Shown: positions 48,368 to 57,918 of the stretch, one piece after another
Layout: every line of letters begins with the position of its first letter
Numbering within the stretch: the first letter of the stretch is position 1
Source of the DNA: Carettochelys insculpta
Taxonomy: Eukaryota; Chordata; Testudines; Carettochelyidae
Assembly (NCBI RefSeq): GCF_033958435.1
Contig: NC_134138.1
Location: forward strand, 2,492,001 to 2,556,000
Length of the DNA: 64,000 nt
Direction: 5' to 3'
Made by a program: the position numbers and the translations under genes
The notes under the pieces: generated by a model
The model's database searches: none
Told to the model about the DNA's origin: nothing
What the model saw: only the letters and a program-made list of their open reading frames with translations

Positions 48368-48391
48368 CCGGCTGCCCCCCGGCCGCTCCAT
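48368..48391 (-). CDS. BOP1: BOP1 candidate first coding exon (start codon plus 7 codons)
   Basis: BOP1 is a WD-repeat nucleolar protein that, with PES1 and WDR12, forms the PeBoW complex needed for processing pre-rRNA to 28S and 5.8S and for 60S assembly. On the minus strand a perfect Kozak context (gagccATGG) opens MERPGGSR and is followed at once by a strong donor, CGG|GTGAGG, in phase 0. The next supported exon (41,555-41,749) also begins in phase 0, so joining the two gives an open N-terminus. Vertebrate BOP1 N-termini are short, variable and Gly/Arg/Pro-rich before the acidic block, so sequence similarity cannot confirm this exon. Position supports it: it sits in the CpG island 680 bp from the HSF1 start, divergent, as in other vertebrates. 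A 46-nt exon-like segment at 47,852-47,897 could intervene but would break this frame. Confidence 0.6.
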
Positions 48392-48442
48392 GGCTCCTGC
48401 CCGGCAGCCCCGCGTGCGCCGCGCTGCTGCGCCGCCTCCCAG

Positions 48443-48448
48443 CACGTG
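48443..48448. promoter_or_regulatory. CACGTG E-box next to the BOP1 start
   Basis: A canonical MYC/MAX or USF E-box lies 52 bp upstream of the inferred BOP1 start codon. BOP1, like other 60S biogenesis genes, is a known MYC-responsive gene, so the position fits, although it could fall in the leader rather than upstream of the start site. Confidence 0.55.
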
Positions 48449-48597
48449 CGGGAGGTCAGAGGTCGCGGTGCCCCGCCCCCTCCCGCGGTGTTGCAGAATC
48501 GCTCCCGCTCCCCTCCAGCCGGTGCGCTCTCCCCATACAGGCCACCCCCCGGGGCGAGGAGGAAAAACACCCCGGGTCCGGCCGGACCGGGATCAGG

Positions 48598-48610
48598 GGG
48601 TCAAAGGTCA
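48598..48610 (+). promoter_or_regulatory. DR1 nuclear-receptor-type element
   Basis: GGGTCAAAGGTCA is a near-consensus direct repeat with 1-bp spacing, as bound by HNF4, PPAR/RXR or COUP-TF. A weaker DR1-like AGGTCAGAGGTCG lies near 48,452. Function is inferred from sequence only. Confidence 0.45.
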
Positions 48611-48674
48611 GAAGACGGAGGCGCCCTTGGCGCACGCGCCTTCCCCCTCCTTCCCCCCAGGCTTGGGCGCAAGG

Positions 48675-48685
48675 TGCGCATGCGC
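48675..48685. promoter_or_regulatory. NRF1-type site 1
   Basis: TGCGCATGCGC, a perfect match to the NRF1 palindromic consensus, in the BOP1-HSF1 intergenic promoter. Being palindromic it can serve both directions. Confidence 0.75.
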
Positions 48686-48779
48686 GGTGCCCCAGCCCGC
48701 GATCGGGAAGGGGGAAGGGCGCGCAAGGCGGAGGCGGAGCTTCACGCCGGGCAGCGCGCAGCGCGAGGGGCCGGGCGCG

Positions 48780-48789
48780 GCGCATGCGC
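48780..48789. promoter_or_regulatory. NRF1-type site 2
   Basis: GCGCATGCGC palindrome 105 bp from the first site, in the same promoter island. Confidence 0.75.
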
Positions 48790-48825
48790 CCGGAGCTCAG
48801 TCGGTCCGGGGACCGTGGCGAAGCC

Positions 48826-48835
48826 GCGCATGCGC
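48826..48835. promoter_or_regulatory. NRF1-type site 3
   Basis: GCGCATGCGC palindrome 46 bp from the second site, about 235 bp upstream of the HSF1 start codon. Confidence 0.75.
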
Positions 48836-48873
48836 CCAGCCGGCTCGGAAGGGGGCCTGGCCGTGAGGCGTCC

Positions 48874-48885
48874 CAAGATGGCGGC
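48874..48885 (+). promoter_or_regulatory. YY1-type site (CAAGATGGCGGC)
   Basis: CAAGATGGCGGC matches the classic YY1 element that often sits at or just downstream of the transcription start of TATA-less genes, oriented with HSF1. It would place the HSF1 start site near 48,860-48,890 (inference). Its ATG also opens the upstream ORF listed separately. Confidence 0.65.
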
Positions 48886-48958
48886 GGCCATGCTGGGCTC
48901 AGCGGGGTTCAGTGCGCAGGCCGCGGCCGGGCCCCGCGGCGGGGGGAGGCGGCGCTAG
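48878..48958 (+). CDS. Possible upstream ORF in the HSF1 leader (26 codons)
   Basis: An ATG inside the YY1-type site opens a 26-codon frame beginning [14 protein letters not shown] and ending at TAG, 112 bp before the HSF1 start. The second in-frame ATG (MLG) has a gcggccATGC context. It matters only if transcription begins upstream of 48,878; if so it could dampen HSF1 translation. Alanine/glycine-rich sequence of this kind is also expected by chance in such GC-rich DNA. Confidence 0.25.
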   Translation: MAAAMLGSAGFSAQAAAGPRGGGRRR

Positions 48959-49070
48959 CCAGCCGGCCCCGCGCGTGTCTCGGCTGCCGGGCCCCGCGGC
49001 CTCGGGCGGCGCTCCCGGGTCTCGGCCGGCCCCGGCCCCGCCCCCGCGTAGCGGGCCCCGGCCCGAGGAC

Positions 49071-49187
49071 ATGGAGGGCCCGGGGGCGGGCGCGGGCCCC
49101 GGCGGCAGCAACGTCCCCGCCTTCCTCACCAAGCTGTGGACCCTGGTGGAGGATCCCGACACCGACCCGCTCATCTGCTGGAGCCCG
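49071..49187 (+). CDS. HSF1: HSF1 exon 1 (heat shock factor 1, N-terminal coding exon)
   Basis: Heat shock factor 1 is the transcription factor that trimerises on stress and binds heat-shock elements in chaperone gene promoters. This exon gives 39 residues: a Gly/Pro-rich head (1-12) followed by [20 protein letters not shown] and LICWSP, the signature opening of the HSF winged-helix DNA-binding domain (helix 1 and following turn). The match to vertebrate HSF1 is near-identical from memory; HSF2 and HSF4 differ more in the head. The start is the only in-frame ATG before the conserved block and follows a GC-rich leader (gaggacATGG). The exon ends CCG|GTGAGG, a strong splice donor in phase 0, at the point where the family breaks before SGNSFHV. 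The rest of the gene lies beyond the window. It is divergent from BOP1 with 679 bp between the start codons. Confidence 0.95.
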
Positions 49188-49554
49188 GTGAGGGGCGGGG
49201 CGGGACGGGGCCCGGGCTTTGTCCCGCGGGGGGCGGCCCCGGAGCCCGCCGCTCTGGGCTCGCCTGGCTCGGCCGCCGCCCAGCGCTAGCTGCGGGGCCC
49301 GGTGGGGTGGGGGCGCGGGGCTGTCTGCTGGCCTCGGCGCCTCCCGCCGGCAGCCGCGCCCCAGGGCGCCTCCGGCCCCGGCAGCTCGGAGAGCCTGGCG
49401 CTGCGGCCGGCCGGGCGGTCGGCTCCGGGGCCCCCCGCAGTCGCACAGTGGCGCGTTCGGGCTCGGGGAGGTGGCGTGTCTGCGCACGGCTTCCCGAGAG
49501 GCAGCGGCAGACGGTGGGGAGCTGCGAAGCGTGAAAGTAAACGAGTCGGCGGCT

Positions 49555-49850
49555 GGCCGAAGAGAAGCGGGAGGAGGAATTTCTTCACCCCAGGCGCAGC
49601 CCACGGGTGGGGAACTTTGCCAGGAAACGTTGTGAAGCCCGAATCTGCAGCAGAGCTCAGAAGAGAGCTCGTTAAGTTTCTGCAGGGTGAGCCAAGCAAT
49701 GGCTGGTCCCCGGGATGGGCCGGGCTGGTGTCCCTAGTCCCTGTTTGTCAGAAGCCGGGAACTGTCGAAAGGAGGTGGATTACTTGATTCTGTTTATTCC
49801 CTGTGAAGCACCTTGCGTTGTCCCCACTGGAAGTAAATAAGAGAGAATAA
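49555..49850 (+). mobile_element. CR1 LINE 3' end (family B), older copy
   Basis: Reads FFTPGAAHGWGTLPGNVV, then ELRRELVKFLQGEPSNGWSP in the same layout as the [18 protein letters not shown] and [11 protein letters not shown] end of the 52,764-54,189 copy. It starts at the edge of the CpG island. Confidence 0.8.
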
Positions 49851-49864
49851 ATAACTCCTTTGCA

Positions 49865-50235
49865 TAACACAAGAAATAGGGGGTCATCAAATGAAATTAA
49901 TAGGTAGCTGATTTAAAACAAACAGCATATTTCTTCGTAAAACACAAAAGGAACCTGTGGAGTTTCTCGCTGGAACATGTCAAGACTATGAAAGGGTTAA
50001 TAAAAGAATTAGTGAAATTCATAGAGGTTAGTGACATCAATGGCTGTTTGCCAGGATGAAAAGAGATGGTGTCTCTAGCCTCTGTTTGCTAGAAGTTGGG
50101 AGTGGAGATGGGTCACCTGTTCTGTTCACTCACTCTGGGGCATCTGGCATTGGTCACTGTTGGAAGACAGGTTCCTGCAGTAGATGGGCCTTTGGTCTGA
50201 CCCAATATGGCTTTTCCTATGTTTTAAGCATTTTG
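49865..50235 (+). mobile_element. CR1 LINE 3' end (family B), second copy
   Basis: GGGTCATCAAATGAAATTAA corresponds to the GHQMKLM segment, and the tail GGGCCTTTGGTCTGACCCAA, TATGGCTTTTCCTATGTTTT is the family 3' UTR with its terminal repeat. It lies in tandem, same orientation, 15 bp after the previous copy. Confidence 0.85.
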
Positions 50236-50374
50236 GAGGAAAATAGTGAGGGCCTAGTGTAGCGTGAAACCCAAGATTGATCTTTCAGGAGGCTAGTCAG
50301 GGAATGTTATTTACCTGTTTTATTTTATATACTGTGGTTTTATGTAATGTCTAATCTTCCAAGCTTTTCATCAG

Positions 50375-51625
50375 CTCATAGAACAATAGAGCTGGAAGAG
50401 ACCTAAAAAAGTCATCAAGTCCAGCCCCCTGCCCTGGGCAGGACCAAACCCATCAGGTCAGCCTAGCCAGGGCTTTGTCAAGGCGAGACTTAAACACCTC
50501 TGGGGATGGAGACTCCACTACTTCCCTAGGTAGACCATTCCAATGCTTCACCACCCTCCTAGCGAAAAACTTTTTCCTAATGTTTAACCTGGACCTTCCC
50601 AACCACAACTTGAGACCCTTGTTCTGTGTTCTGCTGTCCGTGACCACTGTGAACAGCCTCTCTCCAGCCTCTTTGCAGCCTCCCTTCAGTAAGTTGAAGG
50701 CTGTTATCAAGTTCCCCCTCAGTCTTCTCTTTTGCAGACTAAACAGTCCCAATTCCCTCAGCTTTTCTTCATAGGTCATACGCTCCAGCCCCCTAATTAT
50801 TTTGGTCACCCTCCACTGGACCCTCTCCAGTGTATCCACATCCTTCCTATAATTGGGGGCCCAGAACTGGACACAGTACTCCAGATGAGGCCTCAGCAAA
50901 GCCAAATAAAGAGGAATAATCACTTCTCTGGATCTACTGGCAACGCTCCTCTTGATGCAGCCTAATATGCCATTAGCCTTCTTGGCTACAACAGCACACT
51001 GTTGACTCATGTCCAGCTTCTCATCCGCTACAACTCCCAGGTCCTTTTCTGCAGAACTACTACTAAGCCAGTCGGACCCCAGTCTGTAACGATGCTTGGG
51101 ATTCTTCCGGCCCAAGTGCAGGACTCTGCACTTGTCCTTACTGAACCTCATTAGATTTATTGCGGCCCAGTCTTCCAATTTGTCTAAGTCACTCTGGACC
51201 CTATCCCCACCCTCCAGTGTATCTACCTCTCCCCCTAGCTTAGTGTCATCCGCAAACTTGCTGAGGGTGCAATCCAACCCCTCATCCAGGTCATTGATAA
51301 ATATGTTGAACAGAACAGGACCCAGAACCGAACCTTGGGGCACTCTGCTAGAAACCGACCGCCATCCCGACATTGAGCCATTGATCACTACCCGCTGGGA
51401 CTGACCTTCCAGCCAGCTTTCTATCCATTTTACCGACCATTTATCCAATCCACATTTCTTTAACTTGCTGACAAGAATATTGTGGGAGACTGTATCAAAA
51501 GCTTTGCTAAAGTCAAGATAAATCACATCCATTGATTTTCCCTTATCCACAGAGCCAGTTATCTCATCATAGAAACTAATCAGATTGGTCAGGCATGACT
51601 TTCCCTTCATGAATCCATGCTTAGG
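50375..51625 (-). mobile_element. CR1 LINE (family C) with intact 385-codon RT frame
   Basis: Minus-strand frame 51,610-50,453 has no stop and retains [51 protein letters not shown], the catalytic FADDTKLGG (near 51,250), [15 protein letters not shown] and [16 protein letters not shown], down to the natural stop ([13 protein letters not shown]). It is 5'-truncated: the endonuclease and the first RT blocks are missing. A typical CR1 3' UTR runs to 50,375. The open frame implies a relatively recent insertion. Confidence 0.92.
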
Positions 51626-51894
51626 GCTAGATTAATTGAGGAAGTTATAATGGTTTAATTTAAGGTTTGAGTTGATCTGATTTTTTTTAAGGTACAAAAA
51701 ACTGCGTAGGCACTCTTTTCCAGTTTAAACTAAAATAAACCCACTCCTAGATCTACAAGAATGAATCTACAGAAATTTCTACTAGCTTAAAAAGGTTTCC
51801 TTAAGTGAAACTGGTGTAACTCTCTTGCTTAGAAATGCCTATATACTCATGCCTGTGAAAAGACCACACGGGTGCTCTTTAATTATTAGAGACT

Positions 51895-52763
51895 TGGAAT
51901 GGGGCTTCTATAAGGTGGGTGCAAAACTGGCTGGATAACTGTACTCAGAGAGTAGTTATTAATGGTTCTCAATCCTGCTGGAAAGGTATAACAAGTGGGG
52001 TTCCGCAGGGGTCTGTATTGGGACCTGTTCTGTTCAACATCTTTATCAACAATTTAGATATTGGCATAGACTGTATGCTTATTAAGTTTGTGGATGATAT
52101 CAAGCTAGGAGGGGTTGTAACTGCTTTGGAGGATAGGGTCAAAATTCAAAATGATCTGAACAAATTGGAGAAGTGGTCTGAAGTAAACAGGATGAAGTTT
52201 AATAAAGAGAAATGCAAAGTGCTCAACTTAGGAAGGAACAATCAGTTTCACACATACAGAATGGGGAGAAACTGTCTAGGAAGGAGTATGGCAGAAAGGG
52301 ATCTAGGGGTTAGAGTGGACCACATGTTGAATGAGAGTCAACAGTGTGATGCTGTTGCAAAAAAACCAAACATGATTCTGGGATGCATAAACAGGTGTGT
52401 TGTCAGCAAGACACGAGAAGTCATTCTTCTGCTCTACTCTACCCTGGTTAGGCCCCAGTTGGAGTATTGTGTCCAGTTCTGGGCGCCGCATTTCAAGAAA
52501 GATATGGAGAAATTGGAAAGGGTCCAGAAAAGAGCAACAAGAATGATCAAAGGTCTCGAGAACATGACCTATGAAGAAAGGCTGGAAGAAATGGGCTTGT
52601 TTAGTTTGGAAAAAAGATAAAGGGGGGGGGCGGAACATGATAGCGGTTTTCAGGTCTCTAAAAGGGTGTCATAAGGAGGAGGGAGCAAACTTGTTTTTCT
52701 TGGCCTCTGAGGATAGAACAAGAGGCAATGGGCTCAAACTGCAGCAAGGGAGGTTTAGGTTGG
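51895..52763 (+). mobile_element. CR1 LINE (family A), 5' half of a split copy
   Basis: Frame 51,919-52,620 reads [31 protein letters not shown] (the A of FADD changed to V), KFNKEKCKVLNLGRNNQFHT and [15 protein letters not shown]. It is divided at 52,763 by a family-B CR1 and resumes at 54,187. Oriented head-to-head with the 50,375-51,625 copy. Confidence 0.92.
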
Positions 52764-54189
52764 TAAAGAATAAAATTGCAAGGCACGTAGAAGAGCACGA
52801 ATTGTTGGGCAAAAGTCAGCATGGTTTCTGCAGAGGGAAGTCGTGTCTAACTAATCTATTAGAATTCTTTGAAGGGGTTAATAAACATGTGGACAAGGGG
52901 CACCCAGTGGACATAATATACCTAGATTTCCAGAAAGCCTTTGACACGGTCCCACACCAAAGGCTTTTATGTAAATTAGGTGGTCATGGGATAGGAGGAA
53001 AGATCCTTTCATGGATCGGGAATTGGTTAAAAGACAGAAAACAAAGGGTGAGAATAAATGGTAAATTTTCACAATGGAGGAGGGTAACTAGTGGTGTTCC
53101 CCAGGGGTCAGTCCTGGGACCGATCCTGTTCAACTTGTTCATCAGTGATCTAGAAAATGAGGTAAGCAGTGAGGTGGCAAAGTTTGCAGATGACACCAAG
53201 TTGTTCAGGACAGTCAAAACCAAAACAGATTGTGAAGAACTACAAAAAGATCTCAGCAAACTGAGTGATTGGGCAGCAAAATGGCAGATGAAATTTAATG
53301 TGGGTAAGTGTAAGGTAACGCACATTGGAAAAAATAACCCAGATTACACGTACTACATGATGGGGTCAAATTTAGCTACGACAGATCAGGAAAGGGATCT
53401 TGGAGTTATAGTGGATAGTTCTCTGAAGACATCCACGCAGTGTGCAGCGGCAGTTAGTAAGGCAAATAGGATGTTAGGAATTATTAAAAAAGGGATCAAT
53501 AATAAGACAAAAGATATCATACTTCCCCTCTATAAAACTATGGTACGCCCACATCTTGAGTGCTGCGTGCAGATGTGGTCTCCTCACCTCAAAAAAGATA
53601 TATTGGCATTAGAAAAGGTTCAGAAAAGGGCGACTAAGATGATTAGGGGCTTGGAACGGGTTCCATATAGGGAGAGGCTAGAGAGACTGGGACTTTTCAG
53701 TCTGGAAAAAAGGCGATTGAGGGGCGATATGATAGAGGTATATAAAATCATGGATGGTGTGGAGAAAGTGAATATAGAAAAATTATTTACCTTTTCCCGT
53801 AATACAAGAACTAGAGGACACCAAATGAAATTGATGGGTAGTAGGTTCAAAACTAATAAAAGGAAATTTTTCTTCACACAGCGCACAGTCAACCTGTGGA
53901 ACTCCTTGCCCGAGGAGGCTGTGAAGGCCAGGACTCTATTAGGGTTTAAAAAAGAGCTTGATAAATTTTTGCAGGTTAGGTCCATAAATGGCTATTAGCC
54001 AGGGATAAAGTATGGTGCCCTAGCCTTCAGAACAAGGGCAGGAGATGGATGGCAGGAGATAAATCACTTGATCATTGTCTTCTGTTCTCCTTCTCTGGGG
54101 CACCTGGCATTGGCCACCGTCGGCAGATGGGATGCTGGGCTGGATGGACCTTTGGTCTGACCCAGTATGGCCGTTCTTATGTTCTTATT
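52764..54189 (+). mobile_element. CR1 LINE (family B) nested inside family A
   Basis: A 1.43-kb 5'-truncated copy with an undamaged RT C-terminal frame: [61 protein letters not shown] (near 53,185), [36 protein letters not shown], ending [10 protein letters not shown] at 53,998. The 3' end finishes TATGTTCTTATT. The frame is continuous with family A upstream (see findings). Against the uninterrupted relative at 44.35 kb the junction has lost only about two bases and shows no target duplication. Confidence 0.93.
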
Positions 54190-54400
54190 AGGAAAAAGTT
54201 CCTAACTGTCAGGGCGGTCAAACAGTGAAATAAATTACCAAGAGAGGTTGTGGAATCTCCGTCTCTGGAGATGCTTAAGAACAGGTTAGGTAGATGTCTA
54301 TCGGGGTGGTCTAGACAGTACTTGGTCCTGCCACAAAGCCGGGGGCTGGACACGATGACCTCTCAAGGTCTCTTCCAGTCCTGGCGTTCTATGAATTGTC
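54187..54400 (+). mobile_element. CR1 LINE (family A), 3' half of the split copy
   Basis: Resumes with ATTAGGAAAAAGTTCCTAAC, continues through GAGAGGTTGTGGAATCTCCG and ends GTTCTATGAATT, matching 44,365-44,550 base for base apart from scattered substitutions. Confidence 0.9.
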
Positions 54401-54429
54401 TGAATAGTTTTTAAACAAATATAACTTTT

Positions 54430-54660
54430 TTCAGATGGGGGTAATTTTTGTAGTAGTTATATCAATACAACTCCAAGTGCTGATGCAGTTATACCTGAGT
54501 AAAGATGCCTTGCAGTGGTATATATGATTCCCATTCGTTTTACGAAAATATCTGTAAGCACCTGATGTGGCTCGGTGGCTACATCATGTGGCAATGACTG
54601 GGTACATCCTATAGCAGTGTAAGTAAATTGGTATAACTTTTCTGTGTAGAGAAACCCTTA
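54430..54660. mobile_element. Degraded MITE-like relic
   Basis: TATATCAATACAACTCCAAG, GCAGTTATACCTGAG and an end TTTCTGTGTAGAGAAACCCT resemble the 'ttctgtgtagacaagccc' ends of dispersed turtle MITEs. No second copy in the window to confirm. Confidence 0.4.
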
Positions 54661-55625
54661 CAGAACTGTCTCTCTTGAGCAGTAGTAGGGGTGAAATAAC
54701 CTCTTTACTCCTGTATGTGGCATTGGTGCAACTGCTGCTGGAACCCTAAGTCCAGTTTAGGTTGGAGAGGGATCAGAGAAGAGTTGTTGGAATGATAAAA
54801 GCACATTGTTAAACAAAACAGACTGAGCTTGAGGCTAAAAGAAATTCAAAGAGTGACTTGATTACCATCCGTAAGTACCTACATCAGAAACCAATATTTT
54901 TGATAGTGGACTCTTCAATCTAGCAGAAACAGGTATAACATGATCCAATGGCTGGAAGCTGAAGTTAGACAAATTCAGAGTTGGTGATAAATGTAAATGA
55001 ATTTTGAACAGTGAGGCCATGTCTATTACTAGCAAGCTTACATCACTGTAAGATTGCTCATGTGACTCTGTTTGCTGGCAGGAGAGAGCTATCCCGCTGA
55101 CCAGAAAACTACTTCCCACATGCTGTGTTGGTTGGAGAAGTTCTCTTACCAACATAGGGCTAGCCACGTGGGGCTCTTGTCAGTGTAATTTATTGCCATT
55201 CAGGGGGTTGGTTTTTTTATAATCCTGAGACAGCAAAAGTGGTAGTGTAGGCATGGCCTAAGATCAACAAGCTATTGAAACATTAACAGGACCCTGGTGG
55301 ATTCTGTTTCTTGGCTAATTTTACATCAAGATTAGCTGTTTTTCTAAAATTTCTGCTTTGGCAATTATTTTGGGAATTTATCTATCTTGTGTTATACAGG
55401 AGGTCAGAGCAGTCTCTTCTGCATAACCCATGAAACGGGCACTGTAAGTCCAGTATATTGAGTAGTCTTCATGAGCTTTGGTTACCAACCGCTGTTCACT
55501 ACAACCCAATTCGTTCCAGTTAATAGAGTGCACCCCTATTGCCTTGTGCTGTCATCTGATACCTTAAAAGCTAACAGTTTGACTTGAACAATTTTGGATG
55601 AGATGGAAAACATAGGCTAATAATA

Positions 55626-57790
55626 ACAGAGAGGGAGCCATGCTAGTCTATACATTATCAAAACAAAAAGCAGTCAAGTAGCACTTTAAAGACTAGCTAA
55701 ATAGTTTATTAGGTGAGCTTTCATGGGACAGACCCACTTCTTCAGACCATAGCCATACCAGAACAGACTCAATATTTAAGGCACAGAGAACCAAAAACAG
55801 TAAGCAAGGAGGACAAATCAGAAAAAGATAATCAAGGTGAGCAAATTAGAGAGTGGAGGGGTGGGGGGAAAGGTCAAGAATTAGATTGAGCCAAGTATGC
55901 AGACGAGCCCCTATAGTGACTCAGAAAGTTCCTGTCACGATTTAAACCACGTGTTAATGCGCCAAATTTGAATATAAAAGCCAGCTCGGCTGTTTCCCTT
56001 TCCAAAAGAGTGCAAAAATTCCTTTTCAGTAACACACATACCTTTAGGTCATTGACAGAATGCCCCATTCCATTAAAATGTTGACTAACTGGTTTGTGGA
56101 TCTGGAGTGTTTTGATGTCTGTTTTGTGCCTGTTGACCCTTTGTCTAAGGGAGTTAGAAGTCTGTCCAATATACAAAGCATCTGGGCATTGTTGGCACAT
56201 GAACGTTTTATATTCAAATTCGGCACATTAACACGTGGTTTAAACCGGGACGGGAACTTTCTGAGTCACTATAGGGGCTCGTCTGCATACCTGGCTTAAT
56301 CTAATTCTTGACCTCCCCCCCAACCCTCCACTCTCTGATTTGCTCACCTTGATTATCTTTTTCTGATTTGTCCTCCTTGCTTACTGTTTTTGTTCTCTGT
56401 GCCTTAAGTATTGAGTCTGTTCTTGTCTGGCTATGGTCTGAAGAAGTGGGTCTGTCCCACGAAAGCTCACCTAATAAACTATTTTGCTAGTCTTTAAAGC
56501 GCTACTTGACTGCTTTTTGTTTTGATTAAGGATAGGTTGTAGGTTTTTAATAATTTGTTGCAGTGGTTTGAGTTGGGGGCTGTAGGTGATGACCAGTGGT
56601 GTTGTGTTCTTGGCTTTTTTGGGCCAATCGTGGAGTAGCTGATTTCCGGGTATTCGTCTGGCCCTGTCGATTTGTTTTTTTTACTTCTCCTGGTGGGTGA
56701 TTCAGGTTTATGAATATTTGGTAAAGATCTTGTAGTTTTTGGTCTCTGTCAGTTGGATCAGAGCAAATGTGATTGTATTTAAGAGCTCGACTGTAAACAA
56801 CGGATCTAGTTGTGTGCAGGATGGAAGCTAGAAGGATGTAGGTAAGTATAGCGATCAGTAGGTTTTTGGTATGGTGTGGTACTGGTCAGGCCATCCTTGA
56901 TTAGTACTGTAGTGTCCGGGAAATGTATCTCTTGCGTGTCGTAATTGAGGCATAAGTTGATGGTGGAGTGTAGATTGTTAAAGTCTCTGTGGAATTCTTC
57001 TGGAGTCTCTGTACCATGGGTCCAAATCATAAAGATGTCATCAATGTATCTTAAGTAGAGGAGGCGTAATAGGGGACGAGAGTTGAGGAATCGTTGTTCC
57101 AGGTCAGCCATAAATATATTAGCATATTGTGGGGCCGTGTGGGTGCCCAAAGCAGTTCCACTAAACTGGAGGTATAAATTAACCCCAAATCGGAAATAAC
57201 TGTGTGTGAGAACAAAGATAACTGAGGTCAGACGCCAGATTGGCTGTGGTGGCATCAGGGATGGTATTCCTGGTTGCTTGTAATCCATCTTTATGTGGAA
57301 TATTAGTGTACAGAGCCTCTACATCCATTGTGGCAAGGATGGCGTTATCAGGAATTTTTCCAATGTTTTGTAATTTCCTCAGGAAGTCAGTGGTATCTCG
57401 GATATAGCTGTGAGTGTTGGTGGCATAGGCTTTGAGGAAGGAGTCCACGTAACTGGATAGTCCAGCGGTAAGGGTGTCAGTACTCGAAATGATAGTGTCC
57501 AGGATTTCCAGGTTTGTGGATTTTGGGAAGTAAATAGAATAATCCAGGCTGCGGCTCAGATGGTGTGTCCCCGAGTAGCAGCAGGGAGTTCCTTGAGTAG
57601 TTGTTGTAATTTCCTTTGGAGTTCCAAGGTGGGATCAGAGGAGAGAGGTCTATAAAACGTGGTGTTGGAGAGTTGTCTGGCTGCCTCCTGTTCATCGTCC
57701 GACGTATTCATGATGACAACAGCACCCCCTTTGTCAGCTGGTTTGATGATGATACCTTTCAGTGATCTCTCTTTTCCTGAGTGTCAGAGT
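55626..57790 (-). mobile_element. Penelope-like element (PLE) with RT, GIY-YIG and large inverted repeat
   Basis: Minus strand, from 57,790 down. The N-terminal motif KGGAVVIMNTSDDEQEAA is at about 57,740-57,690, then FYLLPKIHKP near 57,510. RT motif A (TMDVEALYTNIPH) is at about 57,325, motif B (GTALGTHTAPQYANIFM) at 57,159-57,109 and catalytic YIDDIFMIW at 57,048. A frameshift near 57,280 separates A from B. At 56,530 the order breaks. A copy of the 3' region lies inverted (56,190-56,530), followed by the GIY-YIG endonuclease (YIGQTSNSLRQRVNRH, about 56,173-56,130) and the 3' UTR in normal orientation to 55,626. Arms of about 340 bp (55,655-56,000 and 56,190-56,530) are inverted repeats. 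Inverted and tandem end duplications are characteristic of PLEs. Not functional. Confidence 0.85.
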
Positions 57791-57851
57791 TAATCCTAGT
57801 GTCTTTAATTCTGACTCATGCAAAATGTAGATCGCACTCTTGACTACATAG

Positions 57852-57918
57852 TCTCAGGGGGGTAGACCTATTTGTCTGCAGCTTCACAAAAAAAACAAGC
57901 AGTCCTGTAACACTTGAC
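57852..57918 (-). mobile_element. PLE 3'-end stub
   Basis: GGGGGTAGACCTATTTGTCT, GCAGCTTCACAAAA and ACAAGCAGTCCTGTAACACT match the first 65 bp of the PLE 3' end in minus orientation; truncated. Confidence 0.65.

Larger units (their letters stand above)
48030..49480. promoter_or_regulatory. CpG island, bidirectional BOP1-HSF1 promoter
   Basis: Extremely GC-rich and dense in CpG, covering both first exons. The 679 bp between the divergent start codons contains no TATA box but several housekeeping-type sites: three GCGCATGCGC palindromes, a degenerate fourth (GCGCACGCGCC near 48,629), an AAGATGGCGGC site, a CACGTG and a DR1. TATA-less, NRF1/YY1-rich CpG islands are typical of divergently transcribed housekeeping promoters. 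The island drops off near 49,500, where a CR1 3' end begins. Confidence 0.85.

Noticed and set aside
48173..48445. 90-residue minus-strand frame considered as a complete BOP1-side protein
   Set aside because: Its conserved-looking start is followed after 8 codons by a strong splice donor; the remainder is intronic GC-rich read-through.
50453..51610. 385-codon frame considered as a host gene
   Set aside because: It is the reverse transcriptase of a CR1 LINE, with its 3' UTR attached.
56060..56299. Plus-strand 79-codon frame in the PLE
   Set aside because: It is the inverted duplicate and antisense of the GIY-YIG/3' region, not a separate gene.
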